Assembly (NCBI RefSeq): GCF_003001995.1
Contig: NZ_PVNB01000017.1
Coordinates: forward strand, 23,808 to 87,807
Direction of reading: 5' to 3'
Length of the DNA stretch: 64,000 nucleotides
Origin: Orenia metallireducens
GTDB taxonomy: Bacteria > Bacillota > Halanaerobiia > Halobacteroidales > Halobacteroidaceae
Part shown: piece by piece, positions 35,387 to 44,012 of the stretch
Numbering within the stretch: position 1 is the first letter of the stretch
How the letters are laid out: every line of letters begins with the position of its first letter
Program-made: the position numbers and the translations under genes
The notes under the pieces: model-generated
Database searches by the model: none
Seen by the model: only the letters and a program-made list of their open reading frames with translations
Told to the model about the DNA's origin: nothing

Positions 35387-36763
35387 ATGGAAGCTAGAGT
35401 AAGTGATGGGACAATAGAAAAGACAGATGTTCAAAAAATAGGTTTGGGAGAAAAGGTATCTTATGGACTGGGTAATACAGCAGCTAATTTGCTACTAACA
35501 ACTGCTAATATGTTTATTGCTTTCTTTTATACTGAGATTGGTGGAATAGCAGCAGCAACTGTAGGAACGATCCTGTTAGCAGCCCGTTTACTCGATGGAG
35601 CTAGTGATATAGCCATGGGTATTATAGTGGATAAGACTAGTTCAAAGCATGGTAAAGCCAGACCTTGGCTTTTATGGTTAGCAATACCCTTTGGAATAGC
35701 TATAGCACTTCTTTTTACATCTCCTGATATTGGTATGACTGGAAAGATAGTTTATGCTTTTATCACATACACTATAGCTCTTGCTATTATCTATACAGCA
35801 ATTACTGTTCCTTATAATTCTTTGATTGGTCTAATAACTCAAGATCAAGACGAGAGAGTTCAGTTAAGTGCTTTTAGAACCATCTTTGGAATGGCAGGAG
35901 GAGTACTAGTTACTATAGTTACTATGCCTATAGTTAATTATTTTGGTGGAGGTAAACATGGTTGGCAGATGTTGAGTATTATCTATGGTATAGCTGCTGT
36001 TATATTGTATTTAATCTGCTTTAAGAATACTGAAGAGAGGTCTATTGTAGAGATTGGGGCTGAGTCCAAAGTTCCTGTTAAAAAAGGGCTAAAAGTATTA
36101 TTTAAGAATAAATATTGGCTAATTACCATTAGTACTATTTTAATATCCTTTGTAGCTTCAGGATTGGCAGGAATAAATGTTTACTATGCTAAGTATATAC
36201 TAGGTAATCCAGCATATATGGGTATGATTGGACCTGCTACTTTTGTACCAATCATAGTGGGGGTATTATTAGTAACACCTCTTATTCAAAAATTTGGTAA
36301 GAGAAATCTTGCTATAGGTGGATCAGTCTTATCGGTGCTTGGCTCAATAATAATGATAATTAATTCTACAAATATTAATATGATATTAGTAGGTATGGTT
36401 CTTAGATCATTAGGGATTGCTCCAGTAGCAGTAGCAAGCTTTGCTATGCTTGGTGATACCGTTGAGTATGGAGAATGGAAGAGTGGTCTACGTATAGAAG
36501 GATTAACTTTCAGCGCAGGAACCTTTGGAGAGAAAGTAGGTACAGGAATAGGAGGAGTAATTTTAGGTGCTATTCTACAGTTAGGTGGGTATGTTGGCGG
36601 TCAGGCAGCACAGAGTGATTCGGCTTTACTTGCTATTAAGTTTACATTCATTCATCTACCAATTATATTATTCATTGGGCAGATAGTATTATTATACTTC
36701 TATAAGTTAGATAGTGAGTATCCACAGATAGTTGAAGAATTAAAAAATCGTAAAGAAGATTAA
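35387..36763 (+). CDS. GPH-family sugar:cation symporter
   Basis: A 458-residue, twelve-helix transporter of the glycoside-pentoside-hexuronide:cation symporter group (MelB/XynT type). Typical segments: LGEKVSYGLGNTAANLLL, ARLLDGASDIAMGIIVDKT, GKARPWLLWLAIPFGIAIAL, TVPYNSLIGLITQDQDERVQ and AMLGDTVEYGEWKSGLRIEG. By location between fucO and the intracellular rhamnosidase genes, the cargo is probably rhamnose or a rhamnose-containing oligosaccharide, with Na or H co-transport. RBS AAAGGAGG. Confidence 0.9.
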   Translation: MEARVSDGTIEKTDVQKIGLGEKVSYGLGNTAANLLLTTANMFIAFFYTEIGGIAAATVGTILLAARLLDGASDIAMGIIVDKTSSKHGKARPWLLWLAIPFGIAIALLFTSPDIGMTGKIVYAFITYTIALAIIYTAITVPYNSLIGLITQDQDERVQLSAFRTIFGMAGGVLVTIVTMPIVNYFGGGKHGWQMLSIIYGIAAVILYLICFKNTEERSIVEIGAESKVPVKKGLKVLFKNKYWLITISTILISFVASGLAGINVYYAKYILGNPAYMGMIGPATFVPIIVGVLLVTPLIQKFGKRNLAIGGSVLSVLGSIIMIINSTNINMILVGMVLRSLGIAPVAVASFAMLGDTVEYGEWKSGLRIEGLTFSAGTFGEKVGTGIGGVILGAILQLGGYVGGQAAQSDSALLAIKFTFIHLPIILFIGQIVLLYFYKLDSEYPQIVEELKNRKED

Positions 36764-36809
36764 TTAAAAGATAATATCAGACTAGGTTGATTAAGTATAT
36801 CATAATCAA

Positions 36810-36848
36810 AAATAAGAACTAACTTATATTATAAGTTAGTTCTTATTA
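36810..36848 (+). terminator. Terminator after GPH symporter
   Basis: AATAAGAACTAACTTATA and TATAAGTTAGTTCTTATT form a 17-18-bp stem, ending in TTATT. Confidence 0.88.
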
Positions 36849-37006
36849 ATTCCAAACAGAATAGGAAGATGAAATAAATTGATAATCTGCTAGGTTTTAG
36901 ATAATGCCTAGCTTGTGACTAGTTATAATCATCTTGACTTTAAGCGCTACTATAGAGATTTAGTTTTAATCTATTCCGATAAAGTCCTGGAGGAGATGTG
37001 TAGATA

Positions 37007-38875
37007 ATGATATTTTTATTCATTATATTGGCTATAATGGGTACATTTCACTTTATATATATAATGTTAAAAAATAGATATAAGAAGGACTTTAACATTA
37101 TCAAAAGGGAACTGAATGATTTAATTCAAGCAACTGAGGTAATAGATATAAATTTTAATGAAAGTAATGAGAGAATTAAGGAAATTTCTGAGGCTTCAAA
37201 ATCTATCGCAGCTGGAGCAGATGAACAAGCCGAAGGTGCTGAAGATATTCTTTTGCTAACCAGAGAGCTCCAAGATAAAATTAATGGACTAATGGAGAAG
37301 AGTTATCATCTATCTTGTAAAGCAGATAATGCAAGAAATCTTAATGAACAACGAGAAGAAGATGTAAGAGAACTTTTAGTAATTGAACAAGAAACAAAGA
37401 AGTTAATTAGAGAATTAGTAGAGAACATAGCACAATTAAATAAGATGGCAGGAAATATCGAGGAAATTACTACTACAATTACTAATATAGCTAAACAAAC
37501 CAATTTATTATCCTTAAATGCAGCAATAGAAGCAGCTAGAGCGGGTGCAGCAGGTCAGGGCTTTCATGTTATAACTGAAGAGATAAGAAATTTAGCTAAT
37601 CAGACTCATAATGCCAGCAGTGAAATAGCAACTATTATTAACACTATTTCTAGCCAGATTAATACAGCAATGGAGGTAACAGCTACAGTCAGTAGCCATT
37701 TTCAACAGCGAAATGATGTTATTGAAGGTGTTACCACTTCTTTTGGAGAGATAAGCGCATCATTAAAAGAATTGATTAGTGGTGAAGCTGAGATTCATAA
37801 TGAAGTTAAGTCTATCAATCAATTTAATAAAAATATTATGAACTCTATTTCTGATGTAGCAACAATTGCTGAGGAATCTGCAGCAGTAACTCAGGAAGTT
37901 ACTTCATTAATTTTCAATCAAGAAAACCTTCAAGAAGGTGCTTTATCTTCAATTTTAACTTTAAAAAATAGCAATCAAGGTATAAATAGAGTATTGAGTA
38001 ATTATCAACTTGATGATATTGTCACCAATAAGATCACTATAGGTCTATCATTGTTAGAAAAAAGTAAATTTATGAATACTATTGAAGCAGAAGCAATCAA
38101 AGAAGCAGAAAAACTTGGAGTAAATTTAATAATAACAACACCTGAAAAATATAGTGCTGATCAACATTGTCGTTCTGTTAGGCAGTTGATAGAGAGTAAC
38201 GTGACGGGGTTTGCTATATTTCCATTAGCTAAAGAGAAGTTAAAACCTTTAGTTAATCAGGCTGCTCAAAAGGGGATTAATATAGTTACAATAGATAATG
38301 ATATTTCTGATAGTAGCCGTTTGGCTCATATAGGCACTGATTATCTTAAGATGGGGCAGGCTGCTGGTGAAGCAGCAGTTAATCATCTAAATGGTAAGGG
38401 GAATATAATCGTCTTACTCTGTGGAGCAAATATTTCTAGTATTAAAAGCAGATATGAAGGATTTAAAGAGATTATTGATAGTAATCAGGAGATGAAGATT
38501 GTAGGATTATCTAAGATGGAAGGTACAGATGCTAAAGAGACTGAAAAAGAGCTAGAAGCTTTGATTGAGGAAAATCCAAATTTCGATCTGTTGTATGTGG
38601 TAACTGACGAAAGTTCTTTAATAGCTGCTGAGTTATATAAGAGAAAGAAATTAAAGAAAAAGCTAGTCTGTATTGCAAATAGTAATGAAGTTATGGACTA
38701 TGTAAAAGCAGGAGTAGTCTCATCACAATTTTGTATGAGAAATAAATTGTGGGGGGCATTACTTGTACGAAGGCTACTAGAAGCTGCCAAAGGTAAAGGT
38801 ATACCAGAGATTGAAGATACCGGTTATTATGAAATCAACCAAAGAAATGTAAGTGTTTTCTTAAAAACTGGCTAA
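37007..38875 (+). CDS. Chemoreceptor signalling domain fused to a C-terminal sugar-binding-protein domain
   Basis: A 622-residue protein. Residues ~1-20 are one hydrophobic anchor; ~60-300 form a methyl-accepting coiled coil with the hairpin tip core [24 protein letters not shown]; ~345-610 form a type-1 periplasmic-binding-protein (LacI-like) domain: [62 protein letters not shown] and [13 protein letters not shown]. No membrane helix separates the two domains, so the sugar-binding part should also be cytoplasmic, unlike ordinary receptors. Position in the rhamnose locus suggests it reads an internal sugar. The tip sequence is slightly degenerate ([10 protein letters not shown]). Confidence 0.85.
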   Translation: MIFLFIILAIMGTFHFIYIMLKNRYKKDFNIIKRELNDLIQATEVIDINFNESNERIKEISEASKSIAAGADEQAEGAEDILLLTRELQDKINGLMEKSYHLSCKADNARNLNEQREEDVRELLVIEQETKKLIRELVENIAQLNKMAGNIEEITTTITNIAKQTNLLSLNAAIEAARAGAAGQGFHVITEEIRNLANQTHNASSEIATIINTISSQINTAMEVTATVSSHFQQRNDVIEGVTTSFGEISASLKELISGEAEIHNEVKSINQFNKNIMNSISDVATIAEESAAVTQEVTSLIFNQENLQEGALSSILTLKNSNQGINRVLSNYQLDDIVTNKITIGLSLLEKSKFMNTIEAEAIKEAEKLGVNLIITTPEKYSADQHCRSVRQLIESNVTGFAIFPLAKEKLKPLVNQAAQKGINIVTIDNDISDSSRLAHIGTDYLKMGQAAGEAAVNHLNGKGNIIVLLCGANISSIKSRYEGFKEIIDSNQEMKIVGLSKMEGTDAKETEKELEALIEENPNFDLLYVVTDESSLIAAELYKRKKLKKKLVCIANSNEVMDYVKAGVVSSQFCMRNKLWGALLVRRLLEAAKGKGIPEIEDTGYYEINQRNVSVFLKTG

Positions 38876-38967
38876 AGATATTAGTTAGATACTTTAAAGA
38901 ATAGGTCTGTTGAGAGTACTGTTTCTGGTTTTTAATTTAATAATTAGGACAAAGGGGTGCTAATAGA

Positions 38968-39345
38968 ATGAAGAAGAGAGTAGCCTTAATTGCTCATGAT
39001 AAGAAGAAAGAAGATTTAATCCAATTTGCTAAAAGAAATGAAGAGATTTTAAAGCATTTTGAATTGATTGCAACTGGAACAACCGGGAAGAGATTAAATG
39101 AGCAGACAAACCTTGAAGTTATTAGGATGGCTTCAGGACCTTTAGGTGGAGATCAACAGATTGGAGCTCAAGTCAGTAATAATAAGTTAGCAGCAGTTAT
39201 CTTCTTAAGAGATCCCTTGACTGCTCAACCCCATGAACCTGATGTTAGTGCTTTGCTTAGAGTTTGTGATGTTCATAATGTACCTTTAGCAACTAACTTG
39301 AGAACTGCTGAGATGATTTTATCATCTTTTAAATCTCAGTTATAG
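38968..39345 (+). CDS. mgsA: Methylglyoxal synthase
   Basis: A 125-residue enzyme converting dihydroxyacetone phosphate to methylglyoxal and phosphate. Diagnostic stretches: [41 protein letters not shown] (catalytic Asp) and [20 protein letters not shown]. Located among rhamnose genes, it would relieve sugar-phosphate overload from RhaD, and the product can be turned into lactaldehyde and propanediol by reductases such as FucO. Short N-terminus compared with E. coli MgsA. Confidence 0.95.
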   Translation: MKKRVALIAHDKKKEDLIQFAKRNEEILKHFELIATGTTGKRLNEQTNLEVIRMASGPLGGDQQIGAQVSNNKLAAVIFLRDPLTAQPHEPDVSALLRVCDVHNVPLATNLRTAEMILSSFKSQL

Positions 39346-39406
39346 AATTAGATTTGATATGATGGGAATAGTAAAATGGAATAATACAATAAGAGAAGGT
39401 GATAAA

Positions 39407-41107
39407 ATGAATAAATTACGTGAAAAACCATTTTATTTATCAGATGATGAGATAAAATGGGCAGAAAATATATATGAGAAGATGACAATAGAAGAAAAGA
39501 TAGGTCAACTTTTTTGTCCAATTTCCTTTAGCAATGATGAAAAGGAATTAAAAGACTTGGTTCAATCTAAACATATCGGTGGGGTTCTTTATAGAGAAGG
39601 GGAAGCTAAAGAGATCCAAAATAATCATAGAGTATTACAGGATGCTGCCAAGATACCTCTATTAATTGCTTCTAATCTAGAGTATGGTGGGACTGGTTCT
39701 GCTATAGAAGGAACCTTTTTTGGCAGACAAATGTTAGTAGCAGCAACAGCTGATGTGAATAAAGCTTACCAATTAGGTAAAGTATCTTGTAAAGAAGGCA
39801 GTTCTGTAGGTGTTAACTGGTCCTTTGCTCCTGTTGTCGATATCGATTATAATTTTAGAAATCCAATAACTAATGTAAGAACTTATGGAGATAATCCAGA
39901 GATCGTTCTTGAAATGGGAAAAGCCTATATGAAAGCAGCTAAGGAAGAAGAGGTGGCAGTTGCTATTAAACATTTTCCAGGTGATGGGGTAGACGAAAGA
40001 GATCAACACCTATTAACCAGTGTAAATACCATGGATTGTGAAGAATGGGATTCCACCTTTGGAAAGGTTTATCAAGGCTTAATTGATGAAGGAGCCTTAA
40101 CAGTTATGGCGGGACATATTGCCTTGCCAGCTTATGAAGAAGCCTATGATGGAAAGGTGTGTGAAGAGGTCATACCAGCAACTCTTTCTAAGAATATCTT
40201 AGGTAAGTTACTAAGAGAAAAACTAGGGTTTAATGGATTAATCTGTACAGATGCAACTCCGATGGTAGGCTTTTGTAGTGCCATGGAGCGAAGAAAATCG
40301 GTTCCATTAGCTATTGAATCTGGTTGTGATATCTTCTTATTTAATAGAGATTTAGATGAGGATTATAAGTATATGATGGATGGTTATGAAAATGGTCTTT
40401 TATCAGAAGAACGATTAAAAGAAGCAGTTTTGAGAATTCTAGCAACCAAAGCAGCATTAAAATTACATGAAAAACAAGCACAGGGAAGATTAGTACCAGA
40501 TGCTGAAGCATTATCAGTGTTGAAAAACGAAGAGCATGATCGATGGGCTAAAGAGTGTGCAGATCAGGGGGTAACCTTGGTTAAAGATACAGCAAATCTG
40601 TTACCACTTAATTCGAAGAAACATAAAAGGGTACTAGTTGAAATGATGGGAGATTTTCCATCAAATGAAAGAGTCTATCAGCAGTTTGAAAAGCTATTGA
40701 ACGAAGAGGGCTTTGAAGTTAGCAAATATATCCCAGAAGATTTATCACAACCTCTTGATAAAATATTTGATACAGTAGAAGAATTTAAAAGTAAGTATGA
40801 TCTTGTAATCTATATTGGAAATATTGAAACCGCTAGTAATAAAACTGTTTCTAGATTGAACTGGTACACTTTATTCGGTCTTGGTAATAACATGCCTTGG
40901 TTTGTCAAAGAGGTACCGACATTATTTATCAGTGTAGGTAACCCTTATCACCTATTTGATGCACCGATGATTAAAACTTATATTAATGGCTATTGTAATT
41001 CAGAGTATGTGATTGATGCTATAATGGATAAGGTTATGGGGAGAAGTGAATTTAAAGGTACCAGTCCTATCGATCCCTTCTGTGGACGAGAAGATACTAA
41101 ATATTAA
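39407..41107 (+). CDS. Cytoplasmic GH3-family glycoside hydrolase
   Basis: A 566-residue GH3 enzyme without signal peptide. N-terminal barrel: YEKMTIEEKIGQLFCPISFS, AIKHFPGDGVDERDQHLL (NagZ-like His-Asp motif), and GFNGLICTDATPMVGF with the nucleophile Asp. A reduced C-terminal domain follows (NLLPLNSKKHKRVLVEMM; PTLFISVGNPYHLFDAPMI). This lay-out resembles beta-N-acetylhexosaminidase/beta-glucosidase-like GH3. ATG 39407 is preferred over the in-frame ATG 39359 because AGAAGGTGAT (39393-39402) precedes it. Neighbours GH78 and GH2 follow within ~30-90 bases, so all three probably take apart one imported glycoside. Confidence 0.88.
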   Translation: MNKLREKPFYLSDDEIKWAENIYEKMTIEEKIGQLFCPISFSNDEKELKDLVQSKHIGGVLYREGEAKEIQNNHRVLQDAAKIPLLIASNLEYGGTGSAIEGTFFGRQMLVAATADVNKAYQLGKVSCKEGSSVGVNWSFAPVVDIDYNFRNPITNVRTYGDNPEIVLEMGKAYMKAAKEEEVAVAIKHFPGDGVDERDQHLLTSVNTMDCEEWDSTFGKVYQGLIDEGALTVMAGHIALPAYEEAYDGKVCEEVIPATLSKNILGKLLREKLGFNGLICTDATPMVGFCSAMERRKSVPLAIESGCDIFLFNRDLDEDYKYMMDGYENGLLSEERLKEAVLRILATKAALKLHEKQAQGRLVPDAEALSVLKNEEHDRWAKECADQGVTLVKDTANLLPLNSKKHKRVLVEMMGDFPSNERVYQQFEKLLNEEGFEVSKYIPEDLSQPLDKIFDTVEEFKSKYDLVIYIGNIETASNKTVSRLNWYTLFGLGNNMPWFVKEVPTLFISVGNPYHLFDAPMIKTYINGYCNSEYVIDAIMDKVMGRSEFKGTSPIDPFCGREDTKY

Positions 41108-41137
41108 GAAGATAATAAAAAGAGGTGGTGAAGATAT

Positions 41138-43924
41138 ATGAAAGTAGTCAATACCAAAATAAATGGGTTCGATAATCCAATTGGATTTGAACTTAAAGAA
41201 ATAATCTGTTCTTGGATTGTAGAAGATACATATTCTTCTAAACAAGAATATGCCAAAATTGAAGTGAGTCTAGATGAAAGTTTCTCAGATGTTTTATATA
41301 TAAAAGAAGGAAAAGACTTATCTTCGATAGGGGAGTTACTAGAGGTAGAGCTACAACCTAGAACAAGATATTATTATCGAGTAGAAGTAGCAGGAGATCA
41401 GGGAGATAGTGCAGTAAGTAAAACAGATTTTTTTGAGACTGGTAAAATGTATGAAGCATGGCAGGCAGAATGGATTGGAACTAAAAAAGAAGATGATTTT
41501 CATCCTATTTTCACCTATAATTTCTCTACTAAAGGGAAGGTGAAGAAAGCTAGAATTTATATCTGTGGTCTTGGTTTATATGAAGCTTATTTAAATGGAG
41601 AGAAAATTGGAGATGAATACTTAGCTCCATTTTTGAGTGATTATAAAACAGAGCTTCAATATCAAACTTATCCTATAACTAATCAAGTGCAAGAAGAAAA
41701 TAAGATTGAGGTCTATGTTGGTAAAGGTTGGTTTATGGGTAAATTTGGTCTCAATTCTGCTAAGAATATTTTTGGAAGCAAAATGGCTGTAATTGCTGAG
41801 ATTCATCTTGAATATGAAGATGGAAGTACAGAGTTAATTACAACAGATGAAAATTGGAGTTATTGTGGATCGGATATAGAAGATAGTAATATCTATGATG
41901 GTGAAATTTATAATCGCTGCCTTTGGGATGATAGAGATAATTCTTTAAAGCCAGTTGAAATCATTAGACCTGATAGAGAGGATAGCAATACTTATAATAT
42001 GGTCAAGGAGCATCTTGTTGACCGTTTTAGCCTACCTGTGATTGTCAAAGAGGAGATCATTGTTAAAGAAGTAATTACCACTCCTAAAGGGGAAACTGTT
42101 TTAGATATGGGGCAAAATTTTGCAGGGTTCATAGAATTTAAGTCAGAGCTTCCTAAAGGTTCTAAAGTAGTATTAGATTTCGGTGAAGTTTTACAAGAAG
42201 GTAATTTCTATAATGAAAATTATCGAGATGCAAAATCACAGTTTATTTATATTTCTAATGGAGAAGAAGAGGTTGTAAGACCTCATTTCACTTATTTTGG
42301 ATTCCGATATGTCAGAGTAACAGGTTGGGTTGGAGAATTAGATCCATCTGATTTCACTGGCAAAGTAGTATATTCAGATCTGAATAGAACAGGCTTTATT
42401 GAGACATCAGATGAAAAGATTAATCAGCTCTATTCAAATTGTCTTTGGGGACAGAAATCAAACTTTATTGATATGCCTACTGATTGCCCACAAAGATCTG
42501 AACGGCTGGGTTGGACAGGAGATGCTCAGGTTTTTGCTCCAACTGCAAGTTATAATATGGATACCAGAGCTTTTTATCGTAAATTTTTACGAGATCTGAG
42601 ACATGAGCAAAAAAGAATGGATGGGGGAGTACCTAATTATATTCCCAATACTGGAGACTTAGGTGGTACTTCTAGTGCTTGGGGTGATGCAGCTACTTTT
42701 ATCCCTAATACATTGTTCAACTATTATGGAAACATAGAAGAGATGAAGACTTATTATCCAATGATGAAAGATTGGGTGGACTACGTTACAGAAGAAGCTG
42801 AAAAATCAGGTAATAAATATTTATATTCAACAGGGTCTCATTTTGGAGATTGGCTAGCTTTAGATGGAGTTACTTCACAAAGTTTTAAAGGCGGAACTGA
42901 AGATTATTATATAGCTTCTGTTTATTATTATCGTTCAGCAGAGATTTTGTCAGAGATGGCAGCAAGGCTTGGTAAATCTGAAGAAGCAGAAGAATATATG
43001 GTTTTAAGTGAACATATAAAAGAGGCAATCTTAGCAGAGTATTTTACCCCTACAGGTAGACTGGCTATTGATACCCAAACAGCATATATTATTGCCTTAA
43101 AATTTGGTGTTTATAAAGATAAAGCTAGAGTAATAGAGCAATTTAGAAATAGGCTGCAAAAGGATTGTTATCGAATTAAATGTGGTTTTGTGGGAGCACC
43201 TTTGTTATGTACTGTATTGAGTGAGAATGGGATGGAGGATTTAGCTTATGACTTCTTATTCCAAGAGGAATTTCCAAGTTGGTTATATTGTGTCAATCTT
43301 GGAGCTACAACTATCTGGGAACGTTGGAATTCTATCTTAGAAGATGGTACGATCAGTGGCACAGGAATGAATTCATTAAATCATTATGCTTATGGATCTG
43401 TTATGGAATTTATCTATGCTCATGTAGCAGGAATTAGAGCAGCTGAACCAGGCTTTAGAAAGGCTGTAATTGAACCTAAGCCTAACATGAAATTTAAATA
43501 TGTTAAGTGTCAGTATGATTCAGTAAGCGGAACATATGTGAGTAATTGGGAAATCAAAGAAGATGGTAAAGTTCATGTTCATGTTGAAGTACCTTTTAAT
43601 GCAGAAGCTACTCTGATATTACCAAGGTGTGAAGATCCAGCAAAACATCTTGGTAGTGGTAGCTATGATTTTGAATACATGCCAACTTCTGATTATCGTC
43701 TTATTTATCATAAGGAAACGCGTTTGGAACAATTAAAAGAAGATGAAGAAGCAATGGAGATCTTAGCAGAAAAATTGCCTGCTGCAGTAGGCCTGATTAA
43801 GAGTGGTAATCCTGAGATGGGTTCTAAAAAATTAGAAGATCTTTACCAGATGGGATATATGGGCTTTAAACCTGAAGATATAAAAGCTACTATAGATGAA
43901 TTATGTAAATTAAAAAGGTGGTAA
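41138..43924 (+). CDS. Alpha-L-rhamnosidase (GH78)
   Basis: A 928-residue intracellular rhamnosidase. Order: N-terminal fibronectin-like part (~1-100), Bac_rhamnosid N-terminal sandwich with WQAEWIGTKKEDDFHPIF and YICGLGLYEAYLNGEKIGDE, concanavalin-like domain, then the (alpha/alpha)6 barrel with FIDMPTDCPQRSERLGWTGD (catalytic Glu and Asp), and LGATTIWERWNSILEDG. An extra helical C-terminal tail (~850-928, ending GFKPEDIKATIDELCKLKRW) is not part of the usual fold. No signal peptide. It releases the L-rhamnose that feeds RhaA/B/D. Confidence 0.95.
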   Translation: MKVVNTKINGFDNPIGFELKEIICSWIVEDTYSSKQEYAKIEVSLDESFSDVLYIKEGKDLSSIGELLEVELQPRTRYYYRVEVAGDQGDSAVSKTDFFETGKMYEAWQAEWIGTKKEDDFHPIFTYNFSTKGKVKKARIYICGLGLYEAYLNGEKIGDEYLAPFLSDYKTELQYQTYPITNQVQEENKIEVYVGKGWFMGKFGLNSAKNIFGSKMAVIAEIHLEYEDGSTELITTDENWSYCGSDIEDSNIYDGEIYNRCLWDDRDNSLKPVEIIRPDREDSNTYNMVKEHLVDRFSLPVIVKEEIIVKEVITTPKGETVLDMGQNFAGFIEFKSELPKGSKVVLDFGEVLQEGNFYNENYRDAKSQFIYISNGEEEVVRPHFTYFGFRYVRVTGWVGELDPSDFTGKVVYSDLNRTGFIETSDEKINQLYSNCLWGQKSNFIDMPTDCPQRSERLGWTGDAQVFAPTASYNMDTRAFYRKFLRDLRHEQKRMDGGVPNYIPNTGDLGGTSSAWGDAATFIPNTLFNYYGNIEEMKTYYPMMKDWVDYVTEEAEKSGNKYLYSTGSHFGDWLALDGVTSQSFKGGTEDYYIASVYYYRSAEILSEMAARLGKSEEAEEYMVLSEHIKEAILAEYFTPTGRLAIDTQTAYIIALKFGVYKDKARVIEQFRNRLQKDCYRIKCGFVGAPLLCTVLSENGMEDLAYDFLFQEEFPSWLYCVNLGATTIWERWNSILEDGTISGTGMNSLNHYAYGSVMEFIYAHVAGIRAAEPGFRKAVIEPKPNMKFKYVKCQYDSVSGTYVSNWEIKEDGKVHVHVEVPFNAEATLILPRCEDPAKHLGSGSYDFEYMPTSDYRLIYHKETRLEQLKEDEEAMEILAEKLPAAVGLIKSGNPEMGSKKLEDLYQMGYMGFKPEDIKATIDELCKLKRW

Positions 43925-44012
43925 GGAAATAAATCTAGTTGGAGTGAAAAAGAAACTGTTATTTAGAGCTAAATTAATAAATTTAGCTTAAATAGCAATT
44001 AGGAGGAAAAAA

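Noticed and set aside
36901..36960. Promoter TTGACT...TATAGA before the chemoreceptor
   Set aside because: The hexamers are only 11 bases apart, too close for a sigma-A promoter.
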